Shown here: one piece after another, positions 17,971 through 24,386 of the stretch | Numbering within the stretch: position 1 is the first letter of the stretch | How the letters are laid out: each line of letters opens with the position of its first letter | From: a virus | Virus record (IMG/VR): IMGVR_UViG_3300033998_000186 | Location: 1 to 52,002 of that record | Strand: one strand, 5' to 3' | Length of the DNA stretch: 52,002 bases | The notes under the pieces: model-generated | The model's database searches: none | What the model saw: only the letters and a program-made list of their open reading frames with translations | What the model was told of the DNA's origin: nothing | Translations under genes and position numbers: made by a program

Positions 17971-18111
17971 AAGATTATACGAATTTGTATACTAGCTATT
18001 TACCTATTTTCAGCAGTAATTGGAATAATGGTACTAATGCAGGTACCTTTCATCTTAATGTGAACAATTCCACGTCGAATTCTAATGCGAACATTGGCAC
18101 TCACTAAATGT
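17971..18111 (+). repeat. DGR template repeat (TR)
   Basis: This is the non-coding partner of the VR, starting 48 bp after it and in the same orientation. It holds 46 adenines, of which 30 differ in the VR. Read in the VR frame it is full of Asn codons (AAT/AAC) at the variable sites, the known design that lets adenine mutagenesis reach many residues without making stops. It carries a TAA where the VR has TTG, confirming that it is not itself translated. Confidence 0.96.
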
Positions 18112-18117
18112 TTTTAA

Positions 18118-18267
18118 GAAAAAAGTGCTTTGGTTGCCCTGCCACAAGGATGGCTGAAATGGTGCGATAGTTATAGACTTTCAAAGAAGTATGTTAAACC
18201 AATCCAAAAGTATTTAGATGATTATTATAATACAAAAATTAAAAGAAAGAAGGTTGTACAGACATGA
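18118..18267 (+). pseudogene. Remnant of the DGR reverse transcriptase (last ~49 codons)
   Basis: An open frame after a TAA at 18115 runs to TGA 18265-18267. It reads ALVALPQGWLKWCDSYRLSK, then KYVKPIQKYLDDYYNTKIKR and a basic end. The GWLKWC-SYRL-KYIKP-like pattern is what I recall for the extreme C-terminus of DGR reverse transcriptases. No start codon, ribosome site or catalytic YxDD region precedes it, so about 1 kb of RT appears to be missing between the TR and this stub. Its TGA overlaps the next ATG (ATGA), the coupling expected if a full RT gene once stood here. The RT identity is from pattern memory and needs a profile search. Confidence 0.62.
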
Positions 18268-18533
18268 AGGATATAGGAATTGTATTTGGTAGCGCTAAAC
18301 AGGCTGTCCCTTTGATTGTTGGCAAAGATACTGTTTATGTCCATTCTGACATTCAGCAGATTTTAGAAGATAACGAAGGAAAGCCTGTTACTAATTTGTT
18401 TCAGTATCACGAAATCCAATATGATAAGGATGAATATATCAAACTTATAGCAGAAAAAAATGCGGATTTGGGACGTCAATTAACCGATACGCAGCTTGCT
18501 TTAGTTGAAATCTATGAAAGCGTGGTGGTATAG
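18264..18533 (+). CDS. Small tail-fibre-associated phage protein, unknown function
   Basis: The 89-residue product begins MKDIGIVFGSAKQAVPLIVG and has a helical C-terminus (LGRQLTDTQLALVEIYESVV). Genes of this size and ending commonly lie just after the fibre gene in clostridial phages, where a fibre chaperone or tail accessory role is possible but unproved. Here it follows the RT remnant with an ATGA overlap. Its base composition resembles the DGR segment. Confidence 0.65.
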   Translation: MKDIGIVFGSAKQAVPLIVGKDTVYVHSDIQQILEDNEGKPVTNLFQYHEIQYDKDEYIKLIAEKNADLGRQLTDTQLALVEIYESVVV

Positions 18534-18641
18534 ATGGCAAAAATTTATGCTTATTTAATTCTAAAAGGACTTAAAACTCTTGACGATGTTCCTGAAATAA
18601 TTAGAGCCGAAGTGCAAGCAATATTGGATAATGAGGCTTAA
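18534..18641 (+). CDS. CD1375-type small phage protein
   Basis: ATG 18534, right after the TAG of the previous gene, opens 35 codons. They read MAKIYAYLILKGLKTLDDVP, then EIIRAEVQAILDNEA. The pattern AYLI..G.KTLDDVPE..R.EV..IL matches the short CD1375-type proteins found before lysis genes in clostridial prophages. Function is unknown. Confidence 0.75.
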   Translation: MAKIYAYLILKGLKTLDDVPEIIRAEVQAILDNEA

Positions 18642-18680
18642 GGCCACTTGAATAATTTATGACAGAAAGGATAACGGCCG

Positions 18681-18941
18681 ATGAGTGAAAATGAGTGGTA
18701 CGACAACAAACAGCTTTATGAAATGCTGCAAGACGTCAAAAGCGATATAGCAGTAATGCGCAAAGAAATGGCCGAGACGCGGACACTGATAAGAGACTAC
18801 AATGGATTGCGCGAAAAAGTAGACGAAACATGTGAGAGAATCGGCAAAGTAGAAAGCTCTATGACTACAATAAAATGGCTCATACCAATAATCATAACAG
18901 GTATGGGCCTTGTTTTTACATTTTTGAATTTCATAAAGTGA
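18681..18941 (+). CDS. XhlA-like lysis accessory / holin-like membrane protein
   Basis: The 86-residue protein has a charged, helical, coiled-coil N-terminal part (about 1-60) and one C-terminal membrane segment (TIKWLIPIIITGMGLVFTFL) followed by a short basic tail. This is the XhlA/BhlA layout; such proteins work with a holin to deliver the lysin. It directly precedes the amidase and holin genes. Confidence 0.82.
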   Translation: MSENEWYDNKQLYEMLQDVKSDIAVMRKEMAETRTLIRDYNGLREKVDETCERIGKVESSMTTIKWLIPIIITGMGLVFTFLNFIK

Positions 18942-18950
18942 GGCGATAAT

Positions 18951-19649
18951 ATGGCATATAGAATATTCATTGATCCGGGGCATGGTGGAAAAGACCCGGG
19001 GGCAATAGGGCCTACTGGATTAAAGGAAAAAGATGTTAACCTGGACATAGCAAAAAGGTTAGGGGAATTGCTCAAGGTAAATGGTATAATGGTAAACTAT
19101 ACTAGAACAACGGATATATTCGTTGACTTGGGAGAGAGGGCGGCCATAGCGAACCGTTGGGGCGCTAACTATTTCGTGAGTGTGCATTGCAATGCTTTTA
19201 CTGATAGACAAGCGAACGGAGTAGAAACATATTGCTATGACTTCGGCGGCGAGGGCGAGAAACTAGCTAGGAAGGTACAAGCCACCGTAGTCAAGGCGAC
19301 CGGATTAAAAAACCGGGCAGACGTAAAAAAAGCCGGATTTACGGTATTGGAAGAAACCGCCATGTCGGCAATATTGGTTGAGACGGCTTTTATTAGCAAT
19401 CCGGTCGAGGAGAAAAAGCTAGCGACGCCAGCTTTTAGGCAAACGGTAGCGGTAGCTATAGCGAAAGGTATATGCGAATATTTGGGCATAGGTTTTATCG
19501 AGGCAAAGCCGCCGGCTAAAGATGATAATGCGCCGGACGGTAAACTCTATAAAGTACAAGTAGGAGCTTTTAAGAACAAGGCTAACGCCGAGGCCTTGTT
19601 GCAAAAACTTAAAAAAGCCGGTTTCGACGGCTTTATAAAATTAGAATAG
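18951..19649 (+). CDS. Endolysin: N-acetylmuramoyl-L-alanine amidase (Amidase_3) with C-terminal SPOR-like domain
   Basis: The 232-residue enzyme starts FIDPGHGGKDPGAIGPTGLK with zinc ligands His (in GHGG) and Glu (in LKEKD), then SVHCNAF and the catalytic Glu in AILVETAFISN. It cuts the amide bond between MurNAc and the stem peptide. Residues about 195-232 (LYKVQVGAFKNKANAEALLQ) form a SPOR-type domain, which binds denuded glycan strands. There is no signal peptide, so release needs the neighbouring holin. Confidence 0.94.
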   Translation: MAYRIFIDPGHGGKDPGAIGPTGLKEKDVNLDIAKRLGELLKVNGIMVNYTRTTDIFVDLGERAAIANRWGANYFVSVHCNAFTDRQANGVETYCYDFGGEGEKLARKVQATVVKATGLKNRADVKKAGFTVLEETAMSAILVETAFISNPVEEKKLATPAFRQTVAVAIAKGICEYLGIGFIEAKPPAKDDNAPDGKLYKVQVGAFKNKANAEALLQKLKKAGFDGFIKLE

Positions 19650-19657
19650 GAGGTGAT

Positions 19658-19906
19658 ATGATGGAAGTTTATGATGTAGCTATAATTCCGCTTATTGTTG
19701 GCGTCGTGGAACTATTGAAACAATTGGGATTACCGACGAAATTCTCGGCGCTTGTTGCGGCAATTCTTGGGATAGTGATAGGCGTTGTATATGTGGCGCC
19801 GGGCGATATTCTACGTGGGTTATTAATAGGCCTGTCATTAGGGTTAGCCGCCAGCGGCCTATATAGCGGCGTCAAGAACACGATAGAGGGCGTAAAACAT
19901 GAATGA
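19658..19906 (+). CDS. Holin
   Basis: This is an 82-residue membrane protein with a hydrophobic helix near the N-terminus, a longer central one (FSALVAAILGIVIGVVYVA), a third (LLIGLSLGLAASGLYSGV) and a charged C-terminus. It lies after the amidase with GGAGGTGAT before ATG 19658. Size, topology and position fit a phage holin that forms the inner-membrane lesion for lysis. Confidence 0.85.
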   Translation: MMEVYDVAIIPLIVGVVELLKQLGLPTKFSALVAAILGIVIGVVYVAPGDILRGLLIGLSLGLAASGLYSGVKNTIEGVKHE

Positions 19907-20084
19907 GCAGATAGCGAACGCGGCCATAACCGAATTGGCCGACGTTTGGAATAAATATTGTGACGCGTTTGAAGAGCCGATCTACGGATCGTACGTTTTA
20001 TGGCACCTCAACAGGGTACAAAAGCTTATTTGGGATGAAATAACGGAGCAAAAACGCAAAACGCTCCCAGACGCTCATATTTAA
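19899..20084 (+). CDS. Small hypothetical protein at the end of the lysis cassette
   Basis: The 61-residue product (MNEQIANAAITELADVWNKY) overlaps the holin gene by 8 bp and is the last gene before the terminator. It is acidic at first and basic near the end, helical, with several Trp/Tyr residues and no motif I recognise. Coupling to the holin suggests a lysis-related or morphogenetic role, but this is only inference. Confidence 0.6.
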   Translation: MNEQIANAAITELADVWNKYCDAFEEPIYGSYVLWHLNRVQKLIWDEITEQKRKTLPDAHI

Positions 20085-20196
20085 CCTGTGTTGCGTTTTA
20101 CCCCCTTGGTAGTATGATTACCTTAGTCACCTTTATAGAAAGGCCTTAAAAGGCAAAATCTTGGACATTCTGTCGAGTAAATCGCCAACAACTTCC

Positions 20197-20234
20197 ATCG
20201 CGGAAAACTTTATAAAGTTTTCCGCGATTTTTTT
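20197..20234 (+). terminator. Rho-independent terminator closing late module A
   Basis: Bases 20197-20228 form a perfect 32-nt palindrome (ATCGCGGAAAACTTT and its complement), giving a ~15-bp stem with a minimal loop, followed at once by a run of Ts to 20234. It lies 113 bp after the last lysis-cassette gene and just before a new promoter, so it marks the end of the late operon. Confidence 0.92.
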
Positions 20235-20244
20235 ATAAAAACAG

Positions 20245-20273
20245 TTGACAAGTGTGTATAAGTATGATATGAT
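20245..20273 (+). promoter_or_regulatory. Sigma-A-type promoter for the PAPS-reductase-like gene
   Basis: TTGACA at 20245-20250 and TATGAT at 20268-20273 are separated by 17 bases, with a TG one base before the -10. The core is repeated almost base for base before the next gene (21291-21319), including the downstream GATATAACTATC and TAAAGGAAAGG. Confidence 0.85.
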
Positions 20274-20304
20274 ATAACTATCATAAAGGAAAGGAAATAA
20301 AACA

Positions 20305-21285
20305 ATGGAAAAATGGGAACTAAAACAAAGACAATCTTTACCACTTGGAGCCAAGATCAATATGTCGATCCGCCGTATAATAGACTGGTACGAATACTGG
20401 GGCGGCGACGTATATGTTTCATATTCGGGCGGTAAGGACTCAACCGTGCTATTGGATTTGGTACGACAGGTCTATCCAGACGTAGAAGCAGTGTTCGCCG
20501 ATACCGGGCTTGAATACCCGGAAGTGCGACAGATGGCTAAGGAATACGGAGCAGTATTCTTAAAACCTACAATGTCATTTAGGCAGGTTATATTAAAATA
20601 CGGTTACCCTATCGCGAGCAAAGAACAGGCTGATTATATTAGCCTAATGCGAAAAAATCCCGCAAATATTGAAGCTTTTCACGAATGGATGTCCACAGGG
20701 AAGGCCAGCCACCCTACTTACGCGTTCGAGAAATATATTTTAGGCAAAAGAGGCAACGACTATACTTCTTTTAAAATCTCCAAAAAATGGTACCCGCTTC
20801 TTGATGCCCCATTTAATACTTCATCCGCCTGCTGCGCGATGATGAAAAAGAACTCCTCCAAAAAATACGAACGCCAAACGCACAAACATCCATTCGTTGG
20901 TACGCTTGCATCAGAAGGGGAACGCCGTATGCAAAACTACTTAAAAAACGGCTGCAATGCATTCGAAGCCAAAAGGCCAGTAAGCACACCAATTGCGTTT
21001 TGGACTGAAAACGACGTACTTGAATATATAGTTGCTAAAAATCTCAAGATTGCGTCGGTATATGGCGATATAGTTAGACTAAACGATGGCACATATACTA
21101 CTACTGGGTGCGACAGGACAGGTTGTATGTTTTGCATGTTCGGCTGCCATTTGGATAAAGAACCCAATCGGTTTAAGAGGTTAGCTAAAACGCACCCCAA
21201 AATATACGATTACTGTATGAGATCCACAGAAGAAGGCGGGTTAGGATTAGCCAAGGTGCTAGACTTTATCGGAGTTCCACATTAA
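20305..21285 (+). CDS. PAPS-reductase-family (PP-loop) phage protein
   Basis: This is a 326-residue N-type ATP pyrophosphatase. The PP-loop SGGKDS lies at residues 41-46, followed by AVFADTGLEYPEVR. A CCAMMKKNSSKK segment stands in the middle with GTLASEGERR after it. A Cys-rich stretch CDRTGCMFCMFGC lies at about 269-281, possibly a metal or Fe-S site. The family includes PAPS reductase, DndC and related sulfur- or adenylate-transfer enzymes. Phage copies are common but their substrate is generally not known. It stands outside both structural modules with its own promoter, so it may be a moron-type gene. Confidence 0.85.
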   Translation: MEKWELKQRQSLPLGAKINMSIRRIIDWYEYWGGDVYVSYSGGKDSTVLLDLVRQVYPDVEAVFADTGLEYPEVRQMAKEYGAVFLKPTMSFRQVILKYGYPIASKEQADYISLMRKNPANIEAFHEWMSTGKASHPTYAFEKYILGKRGNDYTSFKISKKWYPLLDAPFNTSSACCAMMKKNSSKKYERQTHKHPFVGTLASEGERRMQNYLKNGCNAFEAKRPVSTPIAFWTENDVLEYIVAKNLKIASVYGDIVRLNDGTYTTTGCDRTGCMFCMFGCHLDKEPNRFKRLAKTHPKIYDYCMRSTEEGGLGLAKVLDFIGVPH

Positions 21286-21290
21286 GACTA

Positions 21291-21319
21291 TTGACATGTG
21301 TGTATAAACGCGATTTGAT
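21291..21319 (+). promoter_or_regulatory. Second copy of the TTGACA promoter, for the unknown gene at 21354
   Basis: TTGACA 21291-21296, a 17-base spacer, then TTTGAT 21314-21319 (a TATAAC with upstream TG lies 3-4 bases further on). The block from TTGACA to AAAGGAAAGG matches that at 20245 at most positions; the spacer centre differs. The matching flanks suggest a shared regulator or a duplication of the promoter segment. Confidence 0.78.
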
Positions 21320-21353
21320 ATAACTATCGTAAAGGAAAGGAGACGGTTTTACA

Positions 21354-21770
21354 ATGTATAACAAAACTATTAAAAACCAAAACGTGGGGTACTTTCTCGT
21401 GGACAGAAGAGCATTCACTAAATTAACAGAGGCTGAAAAATTTTGCATAAAAAATAATCTGGACGTTAATAAAGACATTCTTTCAGAAGATCCTGCTGTA
21501 TTAGAAACCGCCAAAGATATTTGTTTTACAGTTCTTCCTGTTTTAAGTGATTTAAAAGAGTCCATTCAGGAAGAATTCAATAATCAACTTATTGTATATA
21601 ACAAAGCAGTTGATGAATTCAAAGAATCAGAAACAAAATGCGATCTATTGCGCAATTATAAAGAACAACAAATGTATGAAGCGCTTGGGAAATTAAGAGG
21701 AATAGCAAAAGTTCTTGAAATTATAGAAGAACAAATACAAGCTCATAAAGAGATTTTAACCCATGTATAA
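21354..21770 (+). CDS. Hypothetical helical protein under the duplicated promoter
   Basis: The 138-residue product (MYNKTIKNQNVGYFLVDRRA) is not recognised. It is AT-rich, with a largely helical, charged C-terminal half that could form a coiled coil (YNKAVDEFKESETKC, then IAKVLEIIEEQIQAHKE). Its promoter nearly duplicates that of the PP-loop gene, so the two are probably expressed together. A hairpin about 90 bp after its stop may be its terminator. Confidence 0.65.
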   Translation: MYNKTIKNQNVGYFLVDRRAFTKLTEAEKFCIKNNLDVNKDILSEDPAVLETAKDICFTVLPVLSDLKESIQEEFNNQLIVYNKAVDEFKESETKCDLLRNYKEQQMYEALGKLRGIAKVLEIIEEQIQAHKEILTHV

Positions 21771-21860
21771 ATAAGAGAAGAAACACATCTAGGCCGTAAT
21801 AAGCTATTCAAACGGCCGATGGCGGAGCAACAAACGTAAGTTAAATAAAAGCTATATGCC

Positions 21861-21905
21861 GCGGCATGCAGTCACTGATGTACTGTATGCCGCATTTTAA
21901 TCTTT
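21861..21905 (+). terminator. Stem-loop with T-rich tail after the 21354 gene
   Basis: GCGGCATGCAGT (21861-21872) pairs with ACTGTATGCCGC (21882-21893) around a 9-base loop; one pair is G-U in RNA. ATTTTAATCTTT follows. It could be a weak terminator. Its GCATGCAGT core also occurs in the outer arms of the large palindromic element, so it may instead be a fragment of that family. Confidence 0.45.
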
Positions 21906-22084
21906 ATGAGCAGTTTCAGTGCGTCCAGGATTGACCAGGATTGATTTTATATCATCCAGAGTATAAACATCTTACCAAGGGGGGGGGTAAAATCAACCTG
22001 GGGCATTCTAGAGCTCCTGGTGCGATATCGTCTTTTTGTGACTATTTTTGCATGCTGTATATAGATATCCGTTATCTAAGAGGA
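21906..22084 (+). other. Gene-free boundary region between the two phage modules
   Basis: No credible coding frame is seen. The stretch has a tandem duplication CCAGGATTGA (21925-21934 and 21935-21944), a run of nine Gs (21979-21987) and a GCATGCTGTATATA motif related to the arms of the palindromic element. No integrase, tRNA or clear att core was found. It separates the end of module A and its accessory genes from the early region of module B. Confidence 0.6.
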
Positions 22085-22270
22085 TACGGCATGCAGTATA
22101 TAACATCCAAGTTTTGCTAATAATGTCAATTTTATAAGTGCTTAAGTGCTCATAGTGCCTCATTTTTCCTATAATATATATATAAAATATTACGTTATCC
22201 GCTTATAGGAAAAAATAAGCACTATGCGCCCTTAAGCACTTATAAAATTGGTATTACTAGCAAAACTTGG
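22085..22270 (-). repeat. Large palindromic element, copy 1 (inverted relative to copies 2 and 3)
   Basis: The 164-bp core (22107-22270, CCAAG to CTTGG) is the reverse complement of copy 3 with only 6 mismatches. A 22-bp arm (22085-22106, containing GGCATGCAGTATATAACAT) exactly matches the complement of the DNA right of copy 3. The core is one long imperfect palindrome: outer arms of about 40 bp, inner stem TTTTTCCTATA/TATAGGAAAAA and an AT-rich centre. It has no coding frame, and size and structure suggest a MITE-like mobile repeat. Confidence 0.85.
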
Positions 22271-22336
22271 TTTTTTACGGCGTGCAGTATCCCCCGCCAG
22301 TGCCTATTTAGCTAATACCTACAGAATATGTGCATA

Positions 22337-22437
22337 AAGTTTGTGGGAATTAACTATGTACAATTATATAGCTATATGCTAAAATATAATTGTGCTTGAG
22401 AGTCAAGCCAAATAAAAAAAATATGGAGGAAAGAAAA
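22337..22437 (+). promoter_or_regulatory. Repeated early leader, copy 1
   Basis: It contains AAGTTTGTGGGAATTAACTA, then an AT-rich stem-loop (ACAATTATAT...ATATAATTGT with inner AGC/GCT), a second hairpin GCTTGA-GAG-TCAAGC, an A-rich stretch and TATGGAGGAAAG before ATG 22438. TATAAT inside the first stem could be a -10, but no standard -35 is present. Copies 2 and 3 stand before two other transcription units. Confidence 0.8.
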
Positions 22438-23124
22438 ATGGTACAAGACATAATAAAAGATAAGTTGATAGCGACTAGCGATATAGAATGCGGGGCTATT
22501 ACAGTTAAGGATAATATAATAATATCCGGGGATTTGCATGCTACTGAGATTACTGCTGGTGGTGATATAATCGTGGGCGGCTATATAAAAACAAATGGCA
22601 TTATAAGAGCTGGCGGCACAATAACCGCTAAGGGGATAAGAACCGCGCAAAAGGTAATGGCTAATAATATATCAGTTCGTGAGTATATATATGCGAGCAG
22701 CATTTATGCCGAAAAAGTTACGGCTGAATATGTTCAGGTTTTTGGTGTATATGTGAAAGATATAAAGGTAGACGGTATAATAAACGTTTCAAGCATACAC
22801 GCTGATTATATTCAAGCAAAAGGAATATATGCAATTGGATATATTAATTGCGCTTGCTTGGTTTGCGATGGCATAGTTAAAGTCGAAGGCAATATTATAG
22901 CCAGCGATGGAATAACGGCGGGTGGTGATGTAACCGCGCGCGGCGGCATTAATTCTGGCAGCTATATAATAGTTACCGGCGAAATTATAGCGCCGTATGT
23001 GTACGCGGGTACACGCTATAGCCCAGAAGAGTGGGATATACGCGGCATAATAAAAGCGGTTAAAAAACCGGATACGATAATAACCGGATATTGGAAAGGA
23101 AGTGAAAAAAATGCAGTTAAATGA
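22438..23124 (+). CDS. Beta-helical (bactofilin/FapA-like repeat) phage protein
   Basis: The 228-residue protein is made of short beta-strand repeats, such as GAITVKDNIIISGDLHATEI, then TAGGDIIVGGYIKTNGIIRA and TAGGDVTARGGINSGSYIIV. The roughly 6- to 18-residue period of small and branched residues is that of a beta-solenoid. The C-terminus (YSPEEWDIRGIIKAVKKPDT) is a small cap. ATG 22438 follows GGAGGAAAG; an upstream in-frame start at 22390 lies in the leader and is not credible. It is the first gene behind leader copy 1. Function is unknown; a polymerising or cell-pole role is speculation. Confidence 0.7.
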   Translation: MVQDIIKDKLIATSDIECGAITVKDNIIISGDLHATEITAGGDIIVGGYIKTNGIIRAGGTITAKGIRTAQKVMANNISVREYIYASSIYAEKVTAEYVQVFGVYVKDIKVDGIINVSSIHADYIQAKGIYAIGYINCACLVCDGIVKVEGNIIASDGITAGGDVTARGGINSGSYIIVTGEIIAPYVYAGTRYSPEEWDIRGIIKAVKKPDTIITGYWKGSEKNAVK

Positions 23125-23284
23125 AGAGTTGCGGGAGGTTGAATATGATATACGGACGCTGGAGAATGAACTCCAGCGCCCATGGAGTTTGGACGATGAA
23201 GCTTTTTTAGAGGAAGAATTAGAAAAGTTATATGCCTACAGACACGCGCTAAAAATGAAATTAGAGGAGGAATGTAAATTATGA
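23111..23284 (+). CDS. Small coiled-coil protein
   Basis: ATG 23111, after GGAAAGGAAGTG, gives about 57 residues (MQLNEELREVEYDIRTLENE). The GTG at 23102 is an alternative start. It is nearly all charged helix with heptad-like Leu spacing (LEEELEKLYAYRHALKMKLE), so probably a coiled coil. It overlaps the genes on both sides by a few bases. Confidence 0.65.
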   Translation: MQLNEELREVEYDIRTLENELQRPWSLDDEAFLEEELEKLYAYRHALKMKLEEECKL

Positions 23285-23514
23285 AAAGGTTTGCAGAGCC
23301 TAGCTGGATTAATAAAAAGGCTATAGGGGAATGCGCTTATTGCGGCGTGGAAATATATGCGGATGATGAATTTTATGCTAGCGGCGGTTTATTAATATGC
23401 TGCATAGAGCATAGAAACGCGTATATTAAAGAGCATGCGGAAGAAATAGATATTGATGATTTTACGTACTGGAAGTATGGCGAATTTAGTTTAATGGCAA
23501 AATATGAAAATTAA
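23281..23514 (+). CDS. Small Cys-rich (possible zinc-binding) protein
   Basis: The 77-residue product has CAYCGVEIYADDEFYASGGL, then LICCIEHRNAY. The CxxC...CC..H arrangement may bind zinc, as in small phage zinc-ribbon proteins. It overlaps the preceding gene by 4 bp (ATGA) and is followed by GGAGGGG and the next gene. Function is unknown. Confidence 0.65.
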   Translation: MKRFAEPSWINKKAIGECAYCGVEIYADDEFYASGGLLICCIEHRNAYIKEHAEEIDIDDFTYWKYGEFSLMAKYEN

Positions 23515-23525
23515 GGAGGGGAAAA

Positions 23526-23741
23526 ATGTTAATAATGGGCAAAGACAGACGGTTATTGGCAGATACTACCGGCGCGATTTTAGCTATAGAGGAATACGTG
23601 GATAATCAATATTATATAAGCATTGGCCATGCTGGGCATGACGAAGAATTATTGGGCTTATATAAAACCTATGAAGACGCGATGTTGGCGTTGGGGCATA
23701 TAGCCGAACAAGCGCAAAACAATAATCCTAAGGAGGAATAA
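23526..23741 (+). CDS. Small hypothetical early protein
   Basis: The 71-residue product (MLIMGKDRRLLADTTGAILA) has a GAGGGG site 7 bases before ATG 23526. It looks like a small alpha/beta domain, ending with a helix and an Asn/Glu-rich tail. It has no recognised family. It lies in the early operon that starts at leader copy 1. Confidence 0.6.
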   Translation: MLIMGKDRRLLADTTGAILAIEEYVDNQYYISIGHAGHDEELLGLYKTYEDAMLALGHIAEQAQNNNPKEE

Positions 23742-23743
23742 AC

Positions 23744-24361
23744 ATGAAAAGAACAATATATAATGGAATCAAATCTAAAGAAAGAGTATCTAAGTTTGGT
23801 GAGGTATTTACCCCAGAAAACATAGTTAGAGATATGATAAACATGGTACCAGAGGATGTACGAAATAATATAGACGCCACTTGGCTTGAGCCAGCATGTG
23901 GTAATGGTAACTTTTTGGTAGCAATACTATCTGATAAGTTAGATTTAGCAGAGCAGTTAGGACTGAAAAACTATGATATAAATGTATTTCGAGTGGTGTG
24001 TAGGATTTATGGTATAGAAATCCAAGCAGACAATGTGGAGGAATCACGTGCAAGAATGATGGAGCTTATAAAGTTAAGATATAAACAATTTACAGGTAAA
24101 GACATGGATGAAAAACTGGAGGATGCAATAGAATATATATTAACACAAAATATAATCTGGGGGAATACGTTAACAGAGATGTGTATGAAAGATAATTCCG
24201 ACATATTAATAGCAGAGTGGACAATAGATGGTGAGTATGTAATACGCCGTGATTTTACTTTAGGTTCTATGAGAAAAAATAATCTATACTATGGAATACC
24301 GACAAGAACATATAAACGTGCTAAATATATAGATGTAATGAATATGGTAGTTTATTTATAG
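23744..24361 (+). CDS. SAM-dependent methyltransferase-like phage protein (no NPPY motif)
   Basis: The 205-residue protein has KSKERVSKFGEVFTPENIVR, as in N6-adenine methylases of restriction systems, and motif I EPACGNGNFLVAIL, the SAM-binding loop. It then has YGIEIQADNVEESRARMM. The catalytic NPPY/DPPY motif is not visible: after NIIWGNTL it continues with an IAEWTIDGEYVIRRDF segment. Phage proteins of this layout exist; they may use another catalytic motif, need a partner or be non-catalytic. It is the last gene of the first early unit. Confidence 0.75.
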   Translation: MKRTIYNGIKSKERVSKFGEVFTPENIVRDMINMVPEDVRNNIDATWLEPACGNGNFLVAILSDKLDLAEQLGLKNYDINVFRVVCRIYGIEIQADNVEESRARMMELIKLRYKQFTGKDMDEKLEDAIEYILTQNIIWGNTLTEMCMKDNSDILIAEWTIDGEYVIRRDFTLGSMRKNNLYYGIPTRTYKRAKYIDVMNMVVYL

Positions 24362-24386
24362 CAGATATGCACAGGAAACAGGTTAA

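Noticed and set aside
18108-18170. Short ATG frame (MFLRKKCFGCPATRMAEMVR) after the TR as a possible RT N-terminus
   Set aside because: It has no ribosome site, only 20 codons and no RT pattern; the RT-like residues are in another frame.
20085-22336. Integrase, repressor or att site between the modules
   Set aside because: I read both strands and saw no recombinase motifs, no tRNA and no convincing repeated core shared with either end of the window.
22390-22437. Upstream in-frame start for the beta-helical protein
   Set aside because: It would translate the hairpin leader; GGAGGAAAG is correctly spaced only for ATG 22438.
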